From Alteriqipengyuania halimionae (GTDB lineage: Bacteria > Pseudomonadota > Alphaproteobacteria > Sphingomonadales > Sphingomonadaceae): a stretch of 64,000 bases of DNA. The translations under genes were made by a program, and so were the position numbers. The notes under the pieces are model-generated. The model was not told the origin of the DNA, searched no databases, and worked only from the letters and a program-made list of their open reading frames with translations. Positions 1 to 9,826 of this stretch are shown here, in pieces. How positions within the stretch are numbered: position 1 is the first letter of the stretch; each line of letters opens with the position of its first letter. The stretch covers positions 1-64,000 of the forward strand of contig NZ_WTYR01000001.1 of NCBI RefSeq assembly GCF_009827575.1. The letters are read 5' to 3'.

Positions 1-641
1 GCGATCGACGACGCGCCTTCAGCATTCGCTGCATAACCTGCTGCGAACGACCGATCTCCGGTGGCTGCAGCGCTCTGACCGAATGCGGAAGAGATGTAGC
101 CGCTCGCCTCGCTGGAGGTCCCCACAGCGACAGAAAATTGTGACGCCTCCGCATTATAGCCTACGGCCACACTCGAAGTGCCTGTGCCTCTGGCAAAGGT
201 CCCAACGACAGTCGCGTAGCTTCCAGCAGCATTCGCTTCGCTGCCGATGGCGACGGCGCTGTCATTGGAGCTTTGCGCCTGATTTCCGATGGCAGTCGAA
301 TAATCGCCGCTTGCCAACGCGTCCCTCCCAATCGCAATTGCACCGGTGGCAGTGGCATTCGCGTTGTTACCAAAAGCAGAAGCGTCAAAGCCCGATGCTG
401 TCGCTCTGCCCCCGACTGCCGTGCTGTTCCCGCCGCTGGCCTCCGCACTGTCTCCGCACGCAAGCCGCGAAATGATGCCGCTCGAATCCGCTCCGCCGTC
501 GGTATCGACATTGGTGTCGGCATTGCCGTCGTCGTTGGTGTCGAGCAGGCAGTCGTCGGCAAGCGCGGGGCTGCTCGACAGTGTGGCGAAGGCGATCGCG
601 GTGATGGTTGCGGACAGAAAGAGAGTGGTTTTCAAGATCAT
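1..641 (-). CDS. Trimeric autotransporter adhesin (YadA/Hep_Hag head), 5' part only
   Basis: Surface-exposed adhesin of the YadA type, partial at the left edge. The reverse strand reads a signal peptide (KTTLFLSATITAIAF then SSPALA-DD), an acidic Asp/Asn-rich stretch, then many ~14-residue head repeats such as STAVGGRATASGF, GAIAIGRDALASGDYS and SVAVGYNAEAS. These are the left-handed beta-roll repeats of Hep_Hag/YadA heads. The stalk and the membrane anchor would lie beyond the edge. ATG at 641 sits only one base after AGGAG, whereas TTG at 635 in the same frame has about seven bases of spacing, so TTG may be the true start. Family membership is clear from the repeat pattern; the ligand cannot be told. 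Confidence 0.82.
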   Translation of the reverse strand, partial: MILKTTLFLSATITAIAFATLSSSPALADDCLLDTNDDGNADTNVDTDGGADSSGIISRLACGDSAEASGGNSTAVGGRATASGFDASAFGNNANATATGAIAIGRDALASGDYSTAIGNQAQSSNDSAVAIGSEANAAGSYATVVGTFARGTGTSSVAVGYNAEASQFSVAVGTSSEASGYISSAFGQSAAATGDRSFAAGYAANAEGASSI

Positions 642-1075
642 GCTCCTGGTTGGCGGATAGAGCGAAGGTGACGAACCGGTCCGGTCCGCCTCCTGTCGCG
701 GGTGTCGGCAGTTTTTTGGCATTCGTTCAGTTGGCGGCACGCACCTTTGTCGGCCGCGGGCCCACGCCCCGTCGAAGGTGAGTTGGCTTCATCTGCACGG
801 GTTCGTTTCCTCGCTGGTGGGCATGCATGGCGATCCGGCGAATGCGCCTGCACCATTGGCCGCCCGGAGAGGGGGACGCGCATATTTCCTATGTTCGAAA
901 GCGCGCGCAGTTTGACGGGTACCGGCGCGTATGAGTATCCCCGGATCCGGGTATTTTCATGCGAGGGGGGCGCGCGTGGATTTCAGTGAAACGCGTCGAA
1001 TATCGGAGCTGGACAAGATTGCCGCCGCGATTGGCGCAATGCTGGACGCGGCCGATGCGAACCTCTACACACGGG
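642..1075. other. Intergenic region, nothing recognised
   Basis: About 430 bases between the divergent adhesin and the thiC leader. It must contain both promoters, but I see no convincing coding frame, hairpin terminator or operator. Short open frames here have neither ribosome sites nor recognisable products, and the rightmost of them runs through the riboswitch. Confidence 0.5.
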
Positions 1076-3179
<2,104 letters not shown>

Positions 3180-3180
<1 letters not shown>

Positions 3181-4154
3181 TGGCATGGACAAACGCTAAT
3201 TGCCCAGTCTGTCTTTCTGAAGATGGATTCGATTGCATGTCCGCACCGTTTCAAGGTTACGACGCGACGCTATTTAACTGTTCGGTGTGTGGACAGTTCG
3301 CAATATCGCGCACAGCTTTGGTTGATAATCTAGATCAATTGCTTCCGTCTTTGACCAAAGTCAGAAGAGCAGCACTTTCACACAAAATACGACTTGATAA
3401 TGATCGTGAAGGCAAGCCGAGAATGTGGCTTTCCAACGAACTCCGCGATTTTATTGAAGACGGCCCTGCACTTCCTACGCCGGGAAACCAAGCCACAAAC
3501 ATCCTTCGATGGATAGGGACTAAAGTTCAGAAGACGGGTGAGCCCGTTGAAATTCTCACTCCCGACTTCCACTCATCGATTGGCGCTCCCTCTCGCCAAT
3601 TCGCTTGCGACTTGTTGGCTGAGTTGCGAGATCAAAGACTGGTTGTAGGTATGTTCATTCCTGACGTTAATGGTCCATCTAATGCACAAGAATTGAACCT
3701 AACGCTCAATGGTTGGGAACTTTATGACCAAGAGCAAAAGGGTCTTGTGTCGGGTAGCTACGGATTCATCGCACTTAAGTTTGGCGACACAGAGCTCGAT
3801 GGTCTTATTAATGATCACGTAAAGCCTGCGCTGGCAAAAATTGGCTATGAGACAATTGACCTTAGGGATGTCTCACAGGCGGGTGTGATAGACAACATAA
3901 TGAGAATGCATATCCGAGATTGTGCATTTCTAATTGCTGATCTTACTCACGAAAATGCCGGTGCGTACTGGGAAGCTGGTTTTGCAGAAGGATTGGGAAA
4001 GCCTGTTCTGTACATTTGTGAAGCCGAGAAATTCGAAAAAGAGAAAACACACTTCGACACTAACCACTGCACCACCGTCCCGTGGCGCGCAGGCAATGAA
4101 ACCGAATTCGTTCAAGAACTGATTGCTACAATACGGAGAAGCCTTTTATTGTAG
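3180..4154 (+). CDS. Zinc-ribbon protein with nucleoside 2-deoxyribosyltransferase-like C-terminal domain
   Basis: 324 residues. N-terminal putative zinc ribbon C8-x2-C11 with C34-x2-C37, a middle region with a possible winged-helix segment (about 140-185), and a C-terminal domain from about residue 193. That domain has ADLTHENAGAYWEAGFAEG and GKPVLYICE. The pattern D254...GAYWE265-AG-A...GKPV matches the nucleotide-binding site and catalytic Glu of nucleoside 2-deoxyribosyltransferases and related TIR-like nucleotide hydrolases. The base composition is visibly more AT-rich than thiC. The start overlaps the thiC stop (TAATG) with no clear ribosome site of its own. Such domains often serve as NAD- or nucleotide-directed effectors in phage defence, but that role here is inference. 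Confidence 0.75.
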
Positions 4155-4173
4155 CAGAAACTAGGGGGATTGT

Positions 4174-5142
4174 ATGGGTTGGAGAGGTACACTTCGCGCC
4201 ATCGAGGCTGCCAATCGGCGAGCTGCTCGCGATGCAGAGCGTCGCTGGAAAGCTGATCAAAAAGCAATGATCGCTGCAGATGCTCAAGATGCGGTTAGTG
4301 AATGGCGGGAGCACCTCAGCGACCTTGTATCGCTTCACGTTAATCCGAATGACGACGTGAATTGGCAGATGCTCAGGGACGCTCCCGAACCCGTCTCGCC
4401 AATGAGGAGGACGCGACATGAGGACTCTGCGCTAGCTGCCCTCGATCAATTTCAACCGCGTTTCTTCGACTTTCTTTCAGGTGGATCCGAGAAGCGCAGA
4501 CTGTCGCTCGTAGATGCAGTATCGGAGGGACGCGCACGCGATGATGCGGAGCATCAAAATAATTTGAATGTCTTCGATCAGGAACATGCCGACTGGCAAT
4601 CAGATAAGGAATTGGCGACCAGATTGCTCGCTGGGGACATCTCGGCCGAAAGAGACGTGATTAATACGATGACATCTTGGGCAGATGACGGTCTTATCGG
4701 TTCCCGCCTAGAGTTTAGTATTACCGACGAATTTCTGCATGCCATTGCGCATGTTCATACAGATGAGATCGTACCAAATTATCGGCGGAAACAATTGCAG
4801 AGCGGAAAGCTCTCCGAGACGAAAATGCCAATCGGCGAGCGCAACGAGCTATATCAGGATTATGTCTGTAGCGTCTCACTGAAAGTTGCTGGAGATATTT
4901 TCAGTGTTCTGCCTCGCAATGAGGTGTTTGTAACATGTATGGCTAATATGCTGGACAGTACAACTGGGCATAAGGTTGATATGCCTATCGTATCTGTCCA
5001 ATTTGTGCGGCCAACGTTCAATGATCTGCGCCTGTCAGCCATTGATCCATCGGACTCGATGTCCAATTTCAATCACAGAATGAAATTCGCGAAGACCAAA
5101 GGCTTTTCTCCAATTGATCCGCTCAACCCGCTAGGGGATTAA
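4174..5142 (+). CDS. Unknown protein, partner of the deoxyribosyltransferase-like gene
   Basis: 322 residues, not recognised. The first ~60 residues are a highly charged helix rich in Ala, Arg and Glu (AIEAANRRAARDAERRWKAD) that could be a coiled coil. The middle is acidic and helical. The C-terminal ~100 residues look like a compact alpha/beta domain (VCSVSLKVAGDIFSVLPRNE, then IDPSDSMSNFNHRMKFAKT). No transmembrane segment and no Cys/His metal motif. It starts 19 bases after the upstream gene behind AGGGGG, so the two are probably co-transcribed, and it shares the same lower GC content. Transfer as a two-gene unit is likely; the biochemical role is unknown. Confidence 0.7.
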   Translation: MGWRGTLRAIEAANRRAARDAERRWKADQKAMIAADAQDAVSEWREHLSDLVSLHVNPNDDVNWQMLRDAPEPVSPMRRTRHEDSALAALDQFQPRFFDFLSGGSEKRRLSLVDAVSEGRARDDAEHQNNLNVFDQEHADWQSDKELATRLLAGDISAERDVINTMTSWADDGLIGSRLEFSITDEFLHAIAHVHTDEIVPNYRRKQLQSGKLSETKMPIGERNELYQDYVCSVSLKVAGDIFSVLPRNEVFVTCMANMLDSTTGHKVDMPIVSVQFVRPTFNDLRLSAIDPSDSMSNFNHRMKFAKTKGFSPIDPLNPLGD

Positions 5143-5270
5143 TACCCCACCGCCAAATGCGTCACCGGTGCTGGCTCCCAGTTCGGAGCAGGCTGTTCGG
5201 CGAGGAATGAAAATCGCCGGAGCTTGCTTTACGCGGCGACCTTGCGATGAAATTCCGGAACGAAATTCCG

Positions 5271-5330
5271 AAAAATTCCGGGGACACAATACTTAATTCC
5301 AAAAATTCCGGGGACACAATACTTAATCCC
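5271..5330 (+). repeat. Two 30-bp direct repeats with GGGGACACAATACTTAAT core
   Basis: Copies at 5271-5300 and 5301-5330 differ at one base; each reads AAAAATTCCGGGGACACAAT and then ACTTAATtCC or ACTTAATcCC. A shorter relative (AATTCCGGAACGAAATTCCG) precedes them. This core is commonly seen around REP-associated tyrosine transposase genes, but no transposase is present here. The repeats mark the boundary between the AT-rich cassette and native sequence and overlap the last codons of the convergent DUF2726 gene. Confidence 0.8.
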
Positions 5331-6030
5331 TGTCACCCACCACCAACCGCTCCACCAGCGCCCAGAGTTCGCTCGGCGTGGTGTGGCCGGCGACGATCTC
5401 GTGATAGCCGATGCCGGCCTTGCGCAGCGCTTCCTTCTTCACCGCATCGCGCGCGGCCGCGCTCGTGCCGGTGTGGTGGCCGCTGCCCTGATATTCGAGT
5501 GCGTGGACCACGCGGCAACGCTCGTCCATCAGGGCGAAATCGACGCGTTTCGCATTGACCGCGAAGTAGGCGTCCTTTTCGGGGCTGGCGAGGAATTCGC
5601 CCAGGCTCACCTGCGCCATTACCTGCCATCGCGGATTGCGCGCGATCACCGCCTTGTCGAGCGCGTCGAACACCTTGGCCTCCGCTTTGTTGAGCAGCGA
5701 GCGCGAGGTGAACTTGGCGCTGCTGACCAGCTTCAACTGGTCCGCCGCCAGCTCGACGCCGCTAGCTTGTTTGCGCTCTTCCGCCTCGATCGTTTTGAGG
5801 GTTGCGCCCTTCTTGCCGAATTTGCTGGCATTGCGGCCGCGCCAATAGGCCTTGCGCCGCTCGCGGTCGGCGGCGGTCGTCACGCGTTCGAACACGATCC
5901 CGATCGCGGCGCCGATGGCGAGCACTACGAACAACGCGAGGGGACGGTCGAGCAAGAAGTTTACCGTTTCCACGCGTGGCACCGTAGCAAATGGCGGTTT
6001 GCGAAATGCTAAAGGCGAGGGGCTGGTCAT
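5323..6030 (-). CDS. DUF2726 domain protein, membrane-anchored
   Basis: 235 residues. A single N-terminal transmembrane helix (about 29-47, LALFVVLAIGAAIGIVFERV) is followed by a basic linker and a DUF2726 domain from about 105 to 225, with the typical AEAKVFDAL, KRVDFALMD and LEYQGSGHH segments. DUF2726 is related to PD-(D/E)XK-type nuclease folds, and the conserved D and E of VDFA...LEYQG fit that, but no substrate is known. The 3' end overlaps the second 30-bp repeat, so the final residues (VVGDRD) may differ from relatives. Confidence 0.8.
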   Translation of the reverse strand: MTSPSPLAFRKPPFATVPRVETVNFLLDRPLALFVVLAIGAAIGIVFERVTTAADRERRKAYWRGRNASKFGKKGATLKTIEAEERKQASGVELAADQLKLVSSAKFTSRSLLNKAEAKVFDALDKAVIARNPRWQVMAQVSLGEFLASPEKDAYFAVNAKRVDFALMDERCRVVHALEYQGSGHHTGTSAAARDAVKKEALRKAGIGYHEIVAGHTTPSELWALVERLVVGDRD

Positions 6031-6084
6031 GGGTTTAGCACGATAAACTTTCCTACATCGCCGAAATCTGCCTTATCCTTGCCG

Positions 6085-6741
6085 ATGAGCAAGCACGATC
6101 ACCCCGCCGCCGCCTCCGCGAGCGCCTCCGCCCGCCAGACCACCCACCGCGCCACTCGCCACGACGGCTGGTCGCTCGACAAGCAGGGCGCGTTCCTGCG
6201 GCAGCTTTCCGCCACGCATTCGGTGACCGAGGCGGCGCAGTCGGTCGGCATGTCGCGGCAATCGGCCTATCGGCTGCGCTCGCGGCTGAAGGGGCGGGCG
6301 TTCGACCTCGCATGGGAGGTGGCGTTTCATCATTCCTACGATGTGCTCGCGCAGGCCGCGCTCGAGCGGGCGCTGAACGGGGTGGAGATACCGGTGTTCT
6401 TCCAGGGCGAGCAGGTCGGCAGCTATCGCAAGTTCGACGAGCGGCTGACGGTGGCGCTGCTGCGCAAGGTTTCGCTCGGCGGCATTCCGCTGATGGGCAA
6501 GCTCGCCCCGATGGCGGAGCGGCATGCGCGTGATTTCGAAACGCTGCTGGGGGCGGTCGAGCGCGGGGAGGGGGTGTCGACCGGCGCGCGCACGCCTGCG
6601 GACCGCTCCGAGATCGCGATGCTGCGCGCCCAAACCACCGCCGATCCCGATTACGAGCCCCTGGACCTGTGTCCGTCCGCCATGTCCAACGACGAACTTC
6701 TCCAGCATTTGCAGGAGCTTGACGCGGACCTGCAAAAGTGA
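6085..6741 (+). CDS. Conserved hypothetical protein with N-terminal helix-turn-helix
   Basis: 218 residues. Residues ~25-70 read as a helix-turn-helix (FLRQLSATHSVTEAAQSVGM, SRQSAYRLRSRL) of the kind seen in LysR or terminase small-subunit N-termini. The rest is helical with no ligand domain I can name. ATG 6085 is preferred to the in-frame TTG two codons upstream; no strong ribosome site is visible for either. Possible roles are a small DNA-binding regulator or a phage-derived terminase-like protein; neither can be decided here. Confidence 0.7.
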   Translation: MSKHDHPAAASASASARQTTHRATRHDGWSLDKQGAFLRQLSATHSVTEAAQSVGMSRQSAYRLRSRLKGRAFDLAWEVAFHHSYDVLAQAALERALNGVEIPVFFQGEQVGSYRKFDERLTVALLRKVSLGGIPLMGKLAPMAERHARDFETLLGAVERGEGVSTGARTPADRSEIAMLRAQTTADPDYEPLDLCPSAMSNDELLQHLQELDADLQK

Positions 6742-6753
6742 CGCCCTGTCACC

Positions 6754-6805
6754 TTTGTCACCCACCTTTGTCACCCACCTTTGTCACCCACCTTTGTCAC
6801 CCGCC
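6754..6805 (+). repeat. Four tandem 13-bp units TTTGTCACCCACC
   Basis: Units at 6754-6766, 6767-6779 and 6780-6792 are identical, and 6793-6805 has one change (CCG for CCA). A degenerate unit (CCTGTCACC) precedes them. The array lies between the convergent stop codons of the HTH protein and the UPF0178 gene. A period of 13 does not preserve a reading frame, in keeping with its non-coding position. Confidence 0.9.
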
Positions 6806-6813
6806 CCGTCCTC

Positions 6814-7281
6814 TCAGCCCAGCTGCACCAGCACCCGGTCGAGCGCCTGCAGGAAGCGCGAGCGATCTGCCTTGCTGAAGGGGGGCGGGCCACCACCGAT
6901 GCCATCCATTCCGGCGCGCAGATCTTCCATGATCGCGCGGGTGGCGAGGGCGCTGCCGATGCTGGCGGCGTCGAATTCGCGCCCGTCGTGTTTCAGCACC
7001 CGCGCGCCCGCCTTCAGGCAGCGTTCGGCGAGGAGGATGTCGGCGGTGATCACCACGCTTTCCGGCGTTGCATGCTCGGCGATCCAGTCATCCGCCGCGT
7101 CGAAGCTGTCGGAGACGACCACGCGCTTCACCCGCTCGCTCACCGGCACGCGGAAGGGGCTGTTGCTGACCACGCGGACATGCGCCTTGTAGCGGGCCGC
7201 CACGCGGTAGATCTCCTCCTTCACGGGGCAGGCATCGGCATCGACGAGAATGGTTTTGGGCGGGAGGGTGTCGGGTTCCAT
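6814..7281 (-). CDS. UPF0178 (YaiI/YqxD, DUF188) family protein
   Basis: 155 residues, the usual length. It begins with the hallmark VDADACPVKEEI motif and contains VVVSDSFDAADDWI and ITADILLAERCL, all conserved in the YaiI/YqxD family, whose fold is related to PIN/NYN nucleases. The conserved acidic residues of VDAD and ITADI would form the metal site. Cellular role unknown. It stands alone, convergent with the HTH gene. Confidence 0.9.
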   Translation of the reverse strand: MEPDTLPPKTILVDADACPVKEEIYRVAARYKAHVRVVSNSPFRVPVSERVKRVVVSDSFDAADDWIAEHATPESVVITADILLAERCLKAGARVLKHDGREFDAASIGSALATRAIMEDLRAGMDGIGGGPPPFSKADRSRFLQALDRVLVQLG

Positions 7282-7517
7282 CGCGCGGGCCTAGCACCGA
7301 TCGCCCAGCAGCGATCAGGAGAAAGCGGTTTTTTCTTGCGGATGAACAATTTGGCGCGATCCGGGCGCTGCCACATTTTCGCCAATTTCGGAACGTTGCC
7401 GCGTTCGGATCATTGGTTGGGTGAAGGCGCGCGGCTGACGAACAGCCGCTAGTTGTGGGCGATCGCCCCGCGCCATTGCCTATACTGGCCTATCCCTTTT
7501 CAAGGACCCTATCCGCC

Positions 7518-8102
7518 ATGAACAAGATGACACTCGCACTCGCTTCCGTTGCCTCGCTCGCGCTCGTCGCCTGCAACGATCCCGCCGACGATACGGTGGT
7601 CGTGGATGAAGATGCCACGATGACCGACGGCACGACCGCCGATGCCGCCACCGAAGGCACGATCGTCGAAGTCGCGCAGGGCAATGCCGATTTCTCGACG
7701 CTCGTCTCCGCCGTGACCTCGGCCGACCTGGCGGAAACGCTGTCGGGCACCGGCCCGTACACCGTGTTTGCGCCGACCAATGCGGCCTTCGACAAGGTCC
7801 CGCAGGCCACGCGTGACGAGCTGATGAGCGAAGCCGGCAAGGCCGATCTCACCAACATCCTTACCTACCACGTGGTGGAAGGCGATGTTGATGCCGCGAC
7901 GCTGATGAAGGCGATCGCCGACGCCGGCGACAGCGGTTACGAAATCACCACCGTCAATGGCGGCACGCTGACCGCGATGATGGATGGCGACAATGTCGTC
8001 CTGACCGATGCTGCGGGCAACACCTCGACCGTCACGATGACCGATGTGGACGCCTCGAACGGTACGATCCACGCCATCGACACCGTGCTGATGCCCTCGT
8101 AA
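7518..8102 (+). CDS. Fasciclin-domain lipoprotein
   Basis: 194 residues. Signal peptide with lipobox LVAC (Cys19), an acidic low-complexity linker, then one fasciclin (FAS1) domain from about residue 55 to the end with H1 (YTVFAPTNAAFDKVP) and H2 (GTIHAIDTVLMPS) boxes. Predicted outer-membrane or periplasmic adhesion-type protein. ATG 7518 follows AAGGACC. A GGAAC-N16-CATT element at 7390-7414 may be a stress promoter about 100 bases upstream. A close paralogue is encoded at 15174-15761. A good intrinsic terminator follows. Confidence 0.93.
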   Translation: MNKMTLALASVASLALVACNDPADDTVVVDEDATMTDGTTADAATEGTIVEVAQGNADFSTLVSAVTSADLAETLSGTGPYTVFAPTNAAFDKVPQATRDELMSEAGKADLTNILTYHVVEGDVDAATLMKAIADAGDSGYEITTVNGGTLTAMMDGDNVVLTDAAGNTSTVTMTDVDASNGTIHAIDTVLMPS

Positions 8103-8125
8103 CCGAGCGCTCGACCGAACCGAAG

Positions 8126-8154
8126 AAGGCGGCCTTGCAAGGGCCGCCTTTTTT
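8126..8154 (+). terminator. Rho-independent terminator after the fasciclin gene
   Basis: Perfect 9-bp stem AAGGCGGCC (8126-8134) / GGCCGCCTT (8142-8150) with a 7-base loop, running into six T residues. Confidence 0.93.
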
Positions 8155-8242
8155 GTTGCGTGTTTCGAGAGGGAGCTGGGATCGCAAAGGCCGTGCCGCC
8201 ATTGCGCGGCCCCCCGGCGCGCGCGCCGCCGACGCTCGTGTC

Positions 8243-8268
8243 GGAACGTTGTCGGTTCGCCGTCCATT
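8243..8268 (+). promoter_or_regulatory. EcfG-like promoter upstream of dodecin
   Basis: GGAAC at 8243-8247, 17 bases, then CATT at 8265-8268. This resembles the alphaproteobacterial general-stress sigma factor consensus GGAAC-N16/17-CGTT with one mismatch. It leaves a leader of about 30 bases before the dodecin start. Confidence 0.4.
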
Positions 8269-8304
8269 GGTTCGGTATACACCAACCCAATGGGAGACTA
8301 TCCA

Positions 8305-8508
8305 ATGTCCATCGCCAAGATTACCGAAGTCATTTCCTCGTCCAAGGTCGGGATCGAGGACGCCGTGAAGCAGGGCGTCGCCCGCGCCAGCAAGACGCTC
8401 AATGATATCCAGGGCGTGTGGGTCGAAGACATCAAGTGCACCGTCGATGGCGAGAACATCGTCGAATGGCGCTGCACGCTGAAGATCACCTTCGTGCTCA
8501 ACGACTGA
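8305..8508 (+). CDS. Dodecin
   Basis: 67-residue flavin/CoA-binding dodecamer-forming protein. MSIAKITEVISSS and the C-terminal EWRCTLKITFVL strand are diagnostic. The conserved Trp of the flavin site lies in GVWVEDI. The start is ATG 8305, 8 bases after GGGAG, rather than the in-frame ATG 8290, which would put that GGGAG inside the gene. Dodecins buffer free flavins and are often stress-induced, which agrees with the GGAAC-type promoter in front. Confidence 0.95.
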   Translation: MSIAKITEVISSSKVGIEDAVKQGVARASKTLNDIQGVWVEDIKCTVDGENIVEWRCTLKITFVLND

Positions 8509-8533
8509 TCGCCGACACGCGATACGCACCGAC

Positions 8534-8566
8534 CGGGGGCGGCCTGCCATGCGCGGGCTGCCCCCG
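8534..8566 (+). terminator. Possible hairpin terminator after dodecin
   Basis: CGGGGGC (8534-8540) can pair with GCCCCCG (8560-8566), enclosing an inner GC-rich stem. Only scattered T residues follow, so termination efficiency is doubtful. Confidence 0.4.
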
Positions 8567-8697
8567 TCGTCGTTTCGGGGCAAGGGCGGCAGGGCCGTAG
8601 TGGGCACGGCCATCGCGCACTTCCGTTCGCGCGCCGAGCAGGGTACGCTCGTGCATGGCCGCGGCGAGGCTGCGGCGCCGATGGAGCACCGCTTGTG

Positions 8698-9678
8698 ATG
8701 ACACATGCCGCCAACCCGTTTGCCCCGCCAAGCATCGGTATCATCGGTCGCGCGCTCCGAACCGCAGCGCTTGCGCTCTCGATCGGCTGCACAGCCCTTC
8801 CGGTCGCGGCCTTCGCGCAGGAGAATGGCGCAGACGAGAGCGAGGCGAAGGCGGATAACCGCGTCGTCATTCGCGGCAGGGCCCCTCTTACCGAGAAAGA
8901 GACCAAGAAGATCGCCAATCGCTACGTCCGCGAACTCACGATCATCAGCGGAAACAACGCCGTCGCGCGATACGAGCGCGAAATGTACTGTCCGGCGGTG
9001 ATCGGACTGTCGGACGACATCAACCGCCGCATCGCAGAACGTATGCGGCTGGTCGCCGAGGTCGGTGGCGTCCAGCCCGCAGAGCCGGGTTGCCCCACCA
9101 GCGCGCTGGTGTTTTTCGTGGACGACAAGACGAGCTTCCTGAGTGAATTCCGGAAAGCCTATCCCGAATATTTCCAGTCTTACGTAAAGCATTGGAAAAT
9201 GCCCGATGAGGAAGGTCCCGCCATTGCCTGGACCCTCTGGCTGCCGATGGTGCGCGACGGGATGCCGCCATCGCATCACATCCTGTCGAACCCGTACGTG
9301 TCGGTGAGCGAGGGTGGGACGCCGATGCTCGCACCGGTGAACATCGCGGTGATGATGGCGGTGGTGGTGATCGAGCGCGACGGCGCGAAAGGATTTTCCA
9401 CGGACCAACTGGCGGACTATGCGGTGATGCGCACACTTACCGACCGTCTTGCGGAAAAACTCGCGGATTCGGGCGCGCCGACGATCCTGACCGTCTTGTC
9501 GACCCCGATGGGCGAAGATGCCGTCGCTTCCGTTACCGCGTGGGATCTCGCTTACATCAAGGCACGCTACAGCGGCGATCCGAGGCTGCGCGGAAACCGC
9601 GTCGGGTCTTCACTCAAAAGCGTGGTGTTCGATGCCGCGGAGGAAGAGCCGGCGGAAGCGCCCGAGCGTGAGGACTAA
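8698..9678 (+). CDS. Exported protein of unknown function, first of two tandem paralogues
   Basis: 326 residues with an N-terminal signal sequence (ALALSIGCTALPVAAFAQ, cleavage near residue 41). The mature part starts with NRVVIRGRAPLTEKETKKIA and has two conserved cysteines (MYCPAVIGL and PGCPTSALV) that could form a disulfide. The C-terminal half contains an MAVVVIERD helix and PTILTVLSTPMGED. No catalytic motif recognised. The next gene encodes a clear paralogue over its whole mature length, so a local duplication is evident. ATG 8698 chosen; GTG 8695 overlaps it. Confidence 0.75.
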   Translation: MTHAANPFAPPSIGIIGRALRTAALALSIGCTALPVAAFAQENGADESEAKADNRVVIRGRAPLTEKETKKIANRYVRELTIISGNNAVARYEREMYCPAVIGLSDDINRRIAERMRLVAEVGGVQPAEPGCPTSALVFFVDDKTSFLSEFRKAYPEYFQSYVKHWKMPDEEGPAIAWTLWLPMVRDGMPPSHHILSNPYVSVSEGGTPMLAPVNIAVMMAVVVIERDGAKGFSTDQLADYAVMRTLTDRLAEKLADSGAPTILTVLSTPMGEDAVASVTAWDLAYIKARYSGDPRLRGNRVGSSLKSVVFDAAEEEPAEAPERED

Positions 9679-9826
9679 GCGAGAGGCAAATCCGGTTGCG
9701 GGGCACGTCGTGCTTTCGCGCACGGCTTCTCGGGCCGTAAAAAGTCTGATAGCTTCATCCATCGCGCAGAGGCATGTCCGCAGGAGAGGCATGTTCGCAG
9801 GAACGCGCATCGGGAAGGGCTCAATT

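Noticed and set aside
83-671. Plus-strand frames over the left edge
   Set aside because: They are the complement of repetitive adhesin codons read on the minus strand.
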